In this document: in pieces, positions 1 through 13,363 of the stretch | How the letters are laid out: each line of letters begins with the position of its first letter | Numbering within the stretch: position 1 is the first letter of the stretch | Source: Meandrina meandrites | Taxonomy: Eukaryota > Cnidaria > Anthozoa > Scleractinia > Meandrinidae | Assembly: GCA_963693305.1 (NCBI GenBank) | Contig: OY855906.1 | Location: 14,994,102 to 15,058,101 of the forward strand | Direction of reading: 5' to 3' | DNA length: 64,000 nucleotides | Made by a program: the position numbers and the translations under genes | The notes under the pieces: model-generated | Told to the model about the DNA's origin: nothing | Seen by the model: only the letters and a program-made list of their open reading frames with translations | Databases searched by the model: none

Positions 1-274
1 ACTAACCAATCGAACGCCACCAAAGTTAGACCCAATCCCTTTCGATTTTAGGAAAAGTGGATTAATAACTCAACTAGACTACTTCCCCCAGTCACAAACA
101 AATCGCTTGTTCGCTGAAATTGTCACGACAAAGAAAATTGTTTGTCGCGTTTGGGCTCAGTTCTTATTGCTTTGATTCCAAAAGCTCTGTCTTGTCAGGG
201 TCCCTTCCAAAACATTTTTCATTTTAGTGCATTGGATCTCTGCTTATCTATGCTTTGACCACCATCCACCCAAC

Positions 275-3200
275 CTTATCTCTTGCAGCCGCCTTTGTCT
301 GATCAGACATCCACGAGAGTGTGTCAAGCCCACTGATAAACTCCTCTTTAATCAGTTGTGTCATCTGTGTTATCTGCAATGTTGAATAACAAGTCCGTTT
401 TTACACATGCTGCTGCCGAAGGGCTGTTTAAATTAATCCCTCCAAATTACAACAGGGAAACTGCAGGTCATTTATTGCGGTGCATTCGATTGGAAAATCT
501 GGATTTAGATTTTTGAAATCCAGATTTCTGGTTTCCCAATAAAACACAAAATCCAACCACGGATTTTGACGCACAGAAACCTTGTGGAACTCAGAGCAAT
601 TAACAAAAAACAAAATGAAAGTTAAAAAGCTAAAATACGTTAAATGGTTAAATTTGAAATATTTTGTTCAGTTCAACCAAACTTCGTCAACCAGAATAAA
701 TTTAATAGTGAAAATGGACACACTCCACCGGTCCAGGCTGAAATTTTGTAGCCAGGCTGTACTAGAGTTGAATTCTTATCCTTCGTACCGTTTCTTTACT
801 TCGTTCATCAAATGCCGCATCCACGAACAATAACCCGAGTGGCATTCCAAAGACTGCCTGCATTTGATCGATACACGCCTGCCAGCGATAACTCGTTCTG
901 TTCCCCGTGATCGTCACGAAATACTCTTCGTAGGCATCTCTATACTTTGTGGGCATCACCTTAATGAATTTATTAATGACACTCCACATAATGTAGTTGG
1001 CGAAACCTACTGGGTCCCTAAAACATAAAGAAAAGAGAAAATCAACGGTTATGTATTCATCAAAACCTTTCCCAAAAGGGCGGTTCGGAGTTGGCAGACC
1101 AGGTGAGGGGATGTGTTAGCGGGTTATTGGAGGGGAAAAGAAATACGGCTGAGCTCTCTGGGTCAGCAACGCAATATTTGTATTAGAGTAAGGTATCGTA
1201 GTATAATGAATTATGAAAAATATGTAATTGTCCATTGTTACAAGCGTGAGACAAGGAAAAAACTCTGAGTCGCCAAGCGACAGGAATCCAACCCATGGTC
1301 TACCGCACATCCGCTACAGGGAGAGTTGTGGTAGGCTAGACCATATATTCTGGTTTCTTATGTGACACGCCTTCTGCATAGTGCCAGGATCGGCCATGTC
1401 GAAAGCGCTCTGTGTGGAGATAGAGAAGTAACAATGGGAATTTTACGCTCGATAAATGAAAGAAGAAAGAGGTTTTGTTGATACGGGTAATCCTTTAGGT
1501 TTATCACAATGTCTATAGGGCACTACTTACAATAGAGTACTTTCTAAACATATCGAGGGGTCAACACAGTCACAAAGATAGTCAGTATTGAAATTTAAAG
1601 GACGCAATTTGTGCATCCACCACTTACGATTTTGTCATGTTCTCGTAGAAAGAGAATACACGGCCGTAATAGCTCAGAGGGTACGCCAGTACTTTATCAT
1701 CTTTCTTGAATGTACGACCTGTCCTGGCAAAGACTGCGTTAAGCAAGGCAACCAGATTGTTAAGCTGAAAAATTCAAAACAAAACCATGAATTGAACATA
1801 AAACTGATATCACTTGAATCATGATAAAAATGAAGACTTTGTAACAAGTTACCCTTTTCAAAAAGATAACTACTACTGCTTTCTACCACTTCATGTTCTG
1901 TTGGTATGATAAGACAAAAACACAACTCCTTGACTGATTTCCCTATATATGTTAACAGTAAGGAAATTAGTTCATTAATAAAAACGGAATGTATCTCAGA
2001 GCCCAATTAAGCCTGGGCCAAACGAGAATGAGAGTTGATGAGATTGTATCTCATGTGAGTTTTCGTCAACTCTCGTCGACCATCATTAAAAAAGTTTGAG
2101 CACGTTCAAATCACAAGAGTTGATGAGTGTGAATGAGAGTTTCGGGCCAAACGAAAGCGAGAACTTGGCCCAGGCTTTATGCCGTAAACATTACTTTAGG
2201 ACGTCATACATTCAGGTATCTTAGCGTACAGAATAGGCGCAAGGGTAGCGAGATGTGCCCGGTCGCACGTGACTTGCGGGGAACGTGCACGTGACTCTAA
2301 ATCTCTCAAAAACTTTAACCCCCTGTACAGGTTAAGGTGGCTGGCCATTGCAATCCCTTCCTCGGGCTTTTCTTCTCTTACAACATCATGTGTTCCAATA
2401 CTTCATTTGACTTACATCCATTTGGGAGTGGTTACTGACTTCCTCCACCGTGTTTCTCAGATCAAAGAGTGCCATTCCTGGCAGGAGATCTTTCTTTAGC
2501 GTTTCTATGATGTTGCTCTCGTCCGGATCTTTCTCCAGCTAATTGTATTGTTGGAAACAAGGAAAGCAAATCAGTGTGTATAAGTTTAATGAAGAAAAGG
2601 GTTAAGATAGGGCGTCGAAAAAAAAACAAAAAACTTTGAAGCCATTTAAGATGCATCTTGAAAAAGTCACCGTTTATTTTGTGAAGCTCGTCATTTTTAA
2701 TGTCTTATTAGTTCCCAGCCGTTAATAAACATTTAGTTTAGTTTTACCTCGTTGGTGATTTTCCCATTTTTGAGCCAAGAATTTATATTAATCCCCCTCC
2801 TGAAGTCAACCCTCTATTTTATGCGGTCGCTTCCCACCAAAACAATACACAATAAACAATACACTACATGCTCCATTACCAATGCATTTTTAATGGGCAA
2901 TTTACTGACAGTATTCACCGGCCTTGTTGGAAATATTACCCAAACTTGCACTTGAAAAGGAGTGAGTAATATTAGATAATTATGACACTTCATTCATCAA
3001 TTGAGCAAACAAAAATGAATTGCAAACTGTAACGTGTTGGCATTTCGTAAAATTAAGAAAAGCTTCAGCCTCTATTGTGCACCAACCTCGTACAAGCTTG
3101 AACCAAATACTCCAGATGATTTACGGCAGTTAAATTTAATCACGGAGACTTCAACTATGTTTGTCATGGACAAATCGTTACTAACCATTGCCACCTTGGT

Positions 3201-6200
3201 TTCGAATTCATAGACTTTCATCATTTGTTCGTCCGAGTCAGGTCCGCCTCCAAGAAACTTAGCGATCTTCTTCATGTACGTCTTATAGGCTTCTTGAACC
3301 TAAACAGAAACACAGAAACATCCTTATCTTTAGGCGTATACAGCAAAATCCCGGCCCCTTAATGACGAAGACCACAGGTTTAAGAACGACATCCTTCATA
3401 CCATTAAAAGTGCGTATGGAAATGTATGTAAAGTAAACCGATAAAACGAACCCTCGTTGTAAGAGAGTCTGGATGCGTTAATTGATAGCTGAAAATTGGT
3501 TTTTGTTTTTGTTTTTTTCATGACTTCAAAAATCGCTTTACTTGATGACGTAACATTGACCAAAAAGGAAAGATGGTCACTAAATAATGCAAATTGCCTT
3601 TGTTTTGTTTTGACTTACGATCTGATCATCCGAGGTATTTCTTATATAGTAGTTGCGGTTCATTCCAAGTTCTCCCGGTCCAAACTGAAAGGAAATCAAA
3701 TTAAAAATTACTCATGTAAAATAAAGTGCATTTGCCTCGCCTTACCTCCTCCTTCCCCTCCCATAAACAAACAAACAAACAAACAAATAAACAAAAACAG
3801 AGTTGTCGAATCTCATAATGTTACTCGGTGAAAGTACGCTGGGTGCAAATAATTTTCTTTTCTTCACTGAGATCTTTTATGCTCGTTTGAATTAAGTCCC
3901 TAATCTGAGCCTAGCTGCAGCTTTATTGCCCCTGTAAAGATACCATTCGAAAGCAAAGAGGCAAATAAGAGATGTGGTGACTTCAATGACGACAAAGACT
4001 TTGCCATTGCATTGAATGCTTTCATATATATATATTTTTTTCATATTTCATGCCGGAATGGTCTTACTACGATTTTCAAATGAGTAAGGCACAGGGGAAG
4101 GTTGGTGATGAAGTTTTGACGTAAAAACTATGTCGTTGCCGCGAGTAATCGGCTTAGTATTCACTGGTAACGTATGCGTCACATGCCATAAAAGCCTGCC
4201 AAATCATGGAACGGCCGATTTCGACAAGTTACTATTGGAAACCGAGCCAGTTGACCATGGTAACAACGAAGTTTTAACGTCTACACTTTGTCCCCAAACT
4301 TCCTTCATGCCTTACTCAACCGATATTCGTAGTAATCACCAACGCAGACGGCATAAAGCGTTTTCATATAACGTCACGGCAGCCATTTTGGTTTCCAGAA
4401 CAAAGAAACGGCGGCCATATTGGTGAACCAAGCCATCCTTCCAGAAATTAAACTCTATATTTATGCAAACATCGTAAATGGCCACTCGTCACGTGAATGA
4501 AAACGCCCTGTTCTTTAATTATTTCTTCAGGTGAAAACCTAAAAAAAAACAACATTAAAGAGCAAGTCCTTCATTTACACTCCTTGAAGAGACGACGAGC
4601 AACCTCCTTTCACATGGGCCTCAATCTCCCATTTCCCCACCCCCCCCCCCCCCCGCTTTTTGTTTGAAGATTGCGAAAAGGTTGACGTCATCTTGAATTT
4701 GAAGACCGAGGAAAACCATGAAAACAAGACAAATTTGTTTGTGAGTGCTTTTGGTTATTGTAGTGTCAAGGAAGGCAAGGCTAACCTGTAAGATGTGTTT
4801 GTTTGAATCATGAGGATCAATAAACACTTTGATGTCAACAAACGGCTTGCAAAACAATTCACTCGATACTCGTCCAAGCCTCTGGGTGATGCTCATCTTT
4901 AAGAGAGACGTCATGTTACCCGTTACATTCCATCCTCCCATGTCATCAATTAACTTCTTCAGTGGATCATCGCCCCGTTTTTCAATAGCCGCTTCATCGA
5001 TGCAGATGTTGTAGAACTTGACAGTCTTCATTACGGCTTCGTTCTGATAATTAAATTGAGTATTTTGTTACTCACAGAGTTACTGAACAATACTTTTCAG
5101 TTTGGCAGATCCAGGGCTCGAACAAATGGTGTCTGGTCGTCTGGGAAAAGTAGACTCCCCTACTGGGAAAGTACCTTCACGTGCTCACTTGCCCACTCGG
5201 TATGGTCCCAGGCAGGTCTTCTATCGACTTTAGCTTTGTCATAAAAGAAATATATAATATATGTTTCTCTGAAGGGCGAGCTGGAATTCACGTTTTTTTT
5301 AAGCGCCAATACAAGGGTTTTATGGATTAAATTTTATTGACCATCAGCGGACAAATGTTTGTCCACACTGCAGTAAATAGGTGTGGTTTTTCTGATGAAT
5401 GTTTTGCTGAATTATCGACAGTATAAGCTAGTATATCACTTAACTGCCCCAACTGAAGTAATGATTAATCAAATGACAAACAAAATGTGCGGAAGAGATC
5501 CTGCAAATCATATCATCAACAACTTTACTTCAGTTGTGACAAATCATAGTACAATGTCTCACCCGCAACGCGATGTGAAGGCAATGAAAGCAGTCTAGGG
5601 TTTCATAAAGAAACAAATTAGAGTCAGTGAATTAGAGTGCTTCTTAGAGTCAGTACAGAGGAAAGAGAAACTCAACTAACAGTATGCTAAAGGCTAGTAA
5701 CACTAAAATTAATATATAAAAATTCAACTATTTTCTTACGGTTGAGTAGTTTTTCCCGGCGTTCGCCAATGCCTCCTTCAGTACATTGTAGCTTTTCACT
5801 CTGACCAGCGAGAACCCAGTGACCGAAGTCTCCCCAGGTTCCAAAGCATTCTCATCTTCCCATCCGCCACACGCATATTCGTAAAAATCATTGCAAGGAT
5901 CGGCACTCTGATTGAGCTGCTTTAAAGCATCTGAAAATAAAAAAGGGTTATGAATGAACTGTATAAACAGACTTTTCCTCGGAAGAGCGAGGGCAAAGGA
6001 GACTCGTTCATTTTATTGTATTTTATCGTTCGTTCGTTTATATTCCTCCGTTTTGGCAAATTTAAATCGGCGAAGTTGATGGATGCTATCAGTAAATAAA
6101 TGTGGTTATCATTCGGCGCATTTTTTCGCTCTTTTGATTGGCTGAGAGCCCACCACGTGTTCTGACAAATAATATTCTGCTCATGCATAGTTCGCTTTTG

Positions 6201-9200
6201 GAACAATTCCACTAGTATACTAATGCAAATGCTGTAATCTGATTGGCTGAGCTATTGCACACTATCAGCCATTAGCGTGCAGTGGCTGAAGGTCGTCTAC
6301 AGGATGGCGACATTTTCTCGTTTCTCCAAGGAATGTTAGAAATTTTGTTGGAAAATTCAATTCACAAGAAGACTAAAAAATGTAAAATCACCGTTACACA
6401 AGTTTAAAAAGTCAAAATTACTGAATGAACTGATGAGCGTGCGTACACAACGAAAAGTTTATAATGACAATTGAGTCCGCGCGCACGATTTCGCTAAAGC
6501 GTGAAGTTAAATCTAGTTCACATTGTTTACGCATTATTCGAAATTATCATTTGAAGGAAAATGAGTAAGAATTCTAATATGTACTCATTTAGTCATATTG
6601 TATGTATGTAATGAATACAAAATATGTTGAAATTTTTGGGAAAATTGAAAAACGCCATCGTCATGGATGCTTCCGTTTATTTCAGAGTTGTCAGAAAGCG
6701 ATTTGATATGTCCACTAGCAAGAATACAAAGAAGGCAATGGCATCAAAACAAAATTGGATGAAGACCAGCTCAGTGTTAATCGGCTTCAGCGAATAATTG
6801 ATCTCCTCGCCACTGACAAAGATGATTTTTTAGACCAGGCCCCGGTTGTTCGAAAGCCTATTAAAATAACCCACGATTAGCGGTTATTCCGCGATTAAAT
6901 TTGTTATTCTCAGGATAACTAATCGGGGGATAAAATGGTGTTCCCGAAAGCAGATTTAACCTACGATTAACTATCCGTCGGTTAAACTCAGATTAAACCG
7001 GTAAAACCGGTTACTGGAGGGAGAAACGGTGGAGCGCGAGGGGAGGGGAGGGAAGGGAAGGGATAAAAAATGACGGCTCCTACAAAATACGAAATTCAAC
7101 GGAAATTATTGTAGAAATAAAAAAATAAAATGAGAAAAAGAAATAAAGCCCAATTTCCTTAACGAAATTTCCTGTGTTCGGGTATCAATAAGAAGCAACA
7201 GAAAAAGCTAAGATAAAAATTAGACTTTTGACCAAAAATAATTTCAATGTATCCTGTGAAAATTTTGCATAAACGCTGGGCGAAGCTCGCTGAATGGTCC
7301 TGAATCATGCAAGTAGGCCCGTGCAACGGCCGGAGATAAATGAAAACGCTAACCGGTCTAATTTTCAGCCTTAGCCGTTTGTATTTGATAAATTAAGAAT
7401 TGTTTCTCTAAACTGAGAAGTTCACGAAACCGAAACGTCTTCAATCCTCCCTGAAACTTTACATGAGTTCAGTAAAAGTTTGTAGATTTCTCTTACATGG
7501 AACTAGTACAAACTACTGTGAATAAATATAACGGCGACATTTCAGACTACGCAATTGCATGAATGAAACAAAACAAAGTTTGGTTAGGGGAAAATATTAG
7601 AACAGAAGAAAGGCATTAAAGTATTAAACTATGCAAGAAGAATAAACTGAAAGTGTAGATTGATGGCTTGTTAGTTCAGCCGAATGAACAACAAACAAGT
7701 TTGACAGTAAACTAAACTTTTACCAGATTCTGTCCGTAAAATCAAATGAATACTCGCCACTTTTAGCCAAAAAAAAGCCTTTAAGTCCACCACTGATGTT
7801 GCATTTTACGTTACAGCGGTAAGTGAGGGCCGATTTCTACCTCTGAGGAAAATGCTGAAATTTCTTTGCTTCGTGCTTGCGTATAATTTTGCGATCTCCG
7901 GACAGAGGTAAAAAAACCGCGGGAAAACCGGACGCGGGACTGCACACGTCCTCGAGAGAAAAGTAAAATGTGTTTTGGAAAAGTCGTTAGGTATCCTAAA
8001 TTGCTTTTCTTTCCTCACTGGACCCGGCATTAAAGCAAAACCACCAAACAGTAAGTCGGCCATTTTGTTTGTTTTGCAAATTTTTCCCCGATTAGTGAGT
8101 TAATCCACCTCGGTAGGTGTGTTAAATTTAACCCTTAGTTTATCCCTCGGATAGTGCTAATCGAGCTTTGAGGAACAGAATTTAATCGAAGGATAAATTT
8201 ATTCCCTGGACTAGGCCGATTTAATCGTGGGTTAGCGCTAATCGGCTTTCGAACAACCGGGGCCAGGTTGACAACCTCGTCTAATAATTTTAATATATAG
8301 ATTTAGGCAGGCCTAAAAGCGGAGCTCCCATTTATCTTTTTTTTTTTTGCTCGAGTAAATTACAGTGTTACCAAATAAGAAACCACACTATATTTCTAAG
8401 CTTATACGATGGCCCACATAGGTACAAAAAACCTCATGATTTTGTTGGCGAAAGCGACGACAATATATTTCGTGATTGACCCGTCTGAATTTTCCTGCCT
8501 TTAGTAACAGGTTCTAAAATTGAAATTGACGAGTGCACTTTATTGGGTTCCTCACGTACGCACGTATGCGCAAAACAAATCTTAGTAAAACTTTTTACAA
8601 CGATAACTGTACACTAATTCGTAATACACCTCTAGGACCTGTATGAGTTATTCAATGTAAAAAGAACCTTGACCTTGTTTTGATTACTACAAAACTGTTA
8701 GGGCAAGAAAATCAACTCAAGGCAAAAACAAAGTACGTACAGAAAAACAAAGTGAACTCGCTGCTAAACACAGTAAACTAAATGAACTCACGCCACGGCA
8801 AACTGAGAAAATCACGGCGGCAAAACAAACACTGCAAATTGATGGTGCCGGTTATGTAAGTCATTTTAAAGCAGTGTTTGTGTAAGAATTGTAGCACTTT
8901 GTGATTTGCAAAGTGGTGCACGCTAACTTAGAATAAGCTTACAATGATGTTTTGACTGTTTTGAACCGACTTCTTTTCGTTGCGGTTTGGTTGCATGATT
9001 TACTAATTCTGTTTTCAATATCGTACCCGTTTTGCCGTTGCTAAATACCTAAGAGAATTTTATGTAGAGAACTGAATGAATTTTCTTCATTTCTGGTAAG
9101 TAAATATGCGGTAGGTTAAGTCTGAACCCACTCAGCCTAGCACAGGTATCTCGCAACGAAACCGGCAAATTCAACACACTCACTAACAAGCAGTGATATT

Positions 9201-12200
9201 ATGAGAAACAAAACAAATGCAAGCGAGCCGAAATCGCGATTTTGATCCGTGAAGCTAAATAATTTGTTTTCAAAATCCACAGTCACAGCTAACTCCAATA
9301 ACTAAAACTGAAAATAATTAGTCTAAACAAAATATTTACTAAACAAATGTGTAAAATGTACAAACATGAACAGGCTTGATAAATATTTACGTGAAGATCT
9401 GAAAACCGACACAACTTCAAATTCATTCATAAATGAAGTATAATTCTCTCAATATAAAATTAGGCTTATGCTTAGTGCATACATTTACGTTTAATACCTC
9501 ATTATTGAAGAAGGCTTATAAATTCTGCAGGGATAAGCTTTCAAACCAGCCCAATAATATCGGAGACGAACACGGCAAATTCGTTGCAAGCTTAGTCCAA
9601 CGCAGCCGACATATACATTGTATGAATTATCACCAAACATCAGTTTCTCTTTTCCCATCGGTGTAGCCTTTAACAGTCTTTTATCCTTTACTTCAGTGAA
9701 CTTGATCGGCTCTAAATTCACTTTTGTTTGAGCTCAATTCAGTGATATTCAGCCTTGCTCAGCCGTAGGTCGAACCCTGCACATCGCGCTCTTTTTGACT
9801 TGTTATCCAGTATATCATGTTCCTATCGGCAATTATTTCGGATCTTCCCGTTAAGAGGTTGTCCTAAATCATTTGGCATAAGTTTCCATGATGTAGATGA
9901 ATAAATAAAGCGAGAAATATTCACGAAAATCGAAGTTTGCCAGCAGCTTTCTTCGCATCTTTCATTCAGCTTTAAAGGTGAACCGCGTACCAAAGATTTG
10001 CCGCCTTTTCGTACAATTGCTTCGTTTAAGTTGAAATGAAATGTCCAGATCATTCATTTAACATGAGAAAAAAAAACTAAACTAATTATTTCTAAAATAG
10101 ATTTAGCCAAGCCTAAAAGCAGAGCTTGTTGGTTATTTACCTTGCCCTTTATTTAAATCTGAATTTACGCGATGATAAAATTATCAGGCTAAGTAAAACA
10201 CTGAGTACTTGAGCCCGCGATCAACTGGAAAACCAATACCTGGTCAGCGGTCAACTTTCAAAAAAGACGTCACCTCGATTAGCTCTTCGCCTGAGCCCGC
10301 GATATGGTCATGTGATACTGGTCAGCGGATACCTTGTTTTGACAGCTGTCAATTGACCATGACATGGAAGTTCAATATCAAAGATTTAACAGTAACCAAG
10401 GCGGTAATTGTCCTGTGACTCCCCTCCCCCTCCACCTCCCCCTCCCCCAGAGTCTGTACGGACGGACGCTCGGACGGACGCTCGTACGGACGCTCGTACG
10501 GTCACGTGACTACCAAATTTTCTCGCCCTCATGGGTTTACCAAAATTTCTTACCCATGGTGCTCCGCTGGCGCGCTTCGCGCGCAGGAGCTCCGCTAAAA
10601 TACTGTAGATTAGTTGAGAGCTGAAAGAAATATTACAAATGAAAATTACGTGGTTTAGAATCCCAGGTGATAGAAAGAGGACCATTGTTATTTTCACAAG
10701 CATGATGGAGAAAAACTCGGTATTAATACCGAGAGCAACACCAGCCTGTATTCGAAGTAGAGTAGCTCATAAGCCTATGCCAGGGATGGAAACAAACCGT
10801 GAATGAACATGTTAAAGTCTTTGCAGTGATAAAACATTTAACAACGAAACGGCAAAAACAAAGTCAAACTATGCATATTTTTTGATAAAGCGAAGTCAAG
10901 CACAGCGATAACCCACAGGACACCCATACAAGCGGTGTGGCTATTTGCATGTTCGAAATGAAATATAAAGAAATCTGAGAAATGTATGAGAATATCGAAA
11001 GGGTCTTATCATAGTAAAATATTGCCAGTCATGTCTACATGTAAGCTCAAAATAAACGTAAATCTATCTCAAATGTTTTATTTCGTCGTCTCTGCGGCTC
11101 AAAATGGTGAATTTGAGCGATTTGAAGGGTTTTGCCTGCAACAACAGTCAACTTTCCCGGAAAAATCGACCTTTCGAGGAAACATTGAAGCGGCATAAGT
11201 TAACAGAATAATCAGTAACCGCGATTTGAAAATGAAAAGCGTTTAAATAGGGCCATATATATTCGCGTCATCTCTTTTTATAAGTTGCAATCTTCAAAAT
11301 AACTTTGTTGGTTTAGTATTTGAGTTCGAAAGAAACTGGAGTTTATGTGTTAGGATTAAATGTAAATGCTACGCGTCTCGTACGTCACGCAACAGCTTAC
11401 AGGTGGAAACAAACTCGGCGTATAAAGCCGACCGGTTCATTTGAATTGTAAAATGGCTATTTAATCAATTTGAAAGCGGCAATATAGCACTGTCTGAAAT
11501 ATCATGGATTAACACCCAACTTATATTGTTTATTTAGCTTAGTCACCAAACAAAACCCAAAAAAGTTCAAATCTTACCTATTGAAGCATACAGACATGTC
11601 TTGCTTCCACAGTAGGTTTGGCCTTGAACTGATGGAGTTTTTGGAGGAGGCTTTGAAGGTTTTTCCGGTTTGCTCGTAGTTTCGTGATCTTTGGATTTTT
11701 CGACAGCAAATAATATTATGAATATAATCGACAGCACTATAAAAATTGTGGTAACTATAAGTAAAATCTTAAACTTTGTGAAGTGCCTCAATTTGTACTT
11801 GACATCGCCGTAGTCTTCATCATTGTATTCGGTTAACTTTTCCATTTCGCCGCTTCCAGACGCTCAGAGAAGCTTGACCAAAAGCAAATAGCAGTAAAAC
11901 TGATCCGCACAGCTTGAATACGAAATTCAGGTGAACGGCGAGGAATCGATGCTTGAAATGGAGAGTAAATAAATTAAAATCTCGGCGTGCTACTGCTGCC
12001 GGCACTGAAAGGGTTGAATAATCGCTGCAGACTCGTGTTGCGGTCAATCATGTCAATTCAAATGACGCACAACCGATCAATGTCACGGAAGCTTGCGAGC
12101 TGAACAAAAATGTGAATAAGGACAAATTCCTAAATGATGTCACATCATTAGCAATTTTATTCTAGTAGCATAAAGCTTGTCTAAGTCCGAAGTCTGTTGG

Positions 12201-13317
12201 AGTTTCTGAAGATGCCTATCAATACAGTGTGTCAATAAGGAAAAATGAATAGATTTAATATACGATAGAGAATGTTTTTAATATTTTAATTGAAAATAAA
12301 GATCAAAACCCCGTTAGGCTCCATGTCTCGTGTCAGTTTTTGGAGCTCTATTTAAGAATTGAACAGTTTTCCCGTCTAAGTTTTATTGCTTGCTGGCGAC
12401 CTTGTAGTGACAAAGACATCGAAAATTAAAAAGCGTACAAATACATTATTCCTCTTTAAAAACTTCCTTCATCCACTAAAAAGTAAAATGAAAACTGTTT
12501 TCGTCGCTCTACAAAGGTTGCGTTATGTTGTAGCGTGACATTCACAACACGAACCTCTCGACTTAGGTCAATCTTCGGGTTCAAATAATATAAAAAATAA
12601 TGTTGTTTTGCGTTTTAGATAAACATTTCTGCTTTTCAAAACTAAGAGAACTCATCAAATATAATTTCTCTCTTTCGGTTATACATTGTATTAGTCGTTT
12701 CTAAACTAACCTGGCGTATTTTCTTCTTGTTCTACGCGGTTTCTTGTTCACTGATTTTCAGTTCCCATACTGTCAGGCCCCCTGTCTACAATTTCAAAAT
12801 CGAGGACAATCGAAAAAGATTTCCTAAAAAAAGCTTTTCACGCTTTCAAGCGTCTTGTCACAAAGGTTAGAATGTTATTGTAAGAACCGTAAAGCGTGTC
12901 TGTATTTCACTTAATAAGCCCTTTATTAGGCCTTAAGGTCGCCAGTAAGCAACTTGCGCGTTGCGACGTCTTTGTTAAAGAAACATCATCTGGCGGGAAA
13001 ATGTTGACATGGCGGGAACATTCCGGCTGCCTTACAAAGCAAGAATTGACATGACGGGAAAAATGCTAACGTACATGGCGGGAAAATTCCGGTGGCCTCA
13101 CAAAGCAAGGATCTGTGGAATACACTTCCCCCCCTCCATCATACTCTCGTGTCGCCTCGACAACGTCAGGGTGACACGAGTTAAAAACCGATCTCAAGCT
13201 ACCGTGACAATGTCAAATCATAAAAAAAGAGGAAACTCTGTGCACATTCTATGATAGTTCGACGCACAGAGCCACAAGTTTAATTACTATTTCTGACAGA
13301 CAGACAGACAGACAGAC

Positions 13318-13363
<46 letters not shown>

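Noticed and set aside
3072..3185. Continuation of the M13 exon frame past 3186
   Set aside because: The frame runs on by chance; family alignment and phase fit a junction at 3186 to the exon at 2538, and the extra residues match nothing in M13.
5100..5240. Possible extra M13 exon (PAWDHTEWASEHVK on the minus strand)
   Set aside because: M13 proteins need no insert between the exons at 5740 and 5043, which join in phase, and a stop follows soon after.
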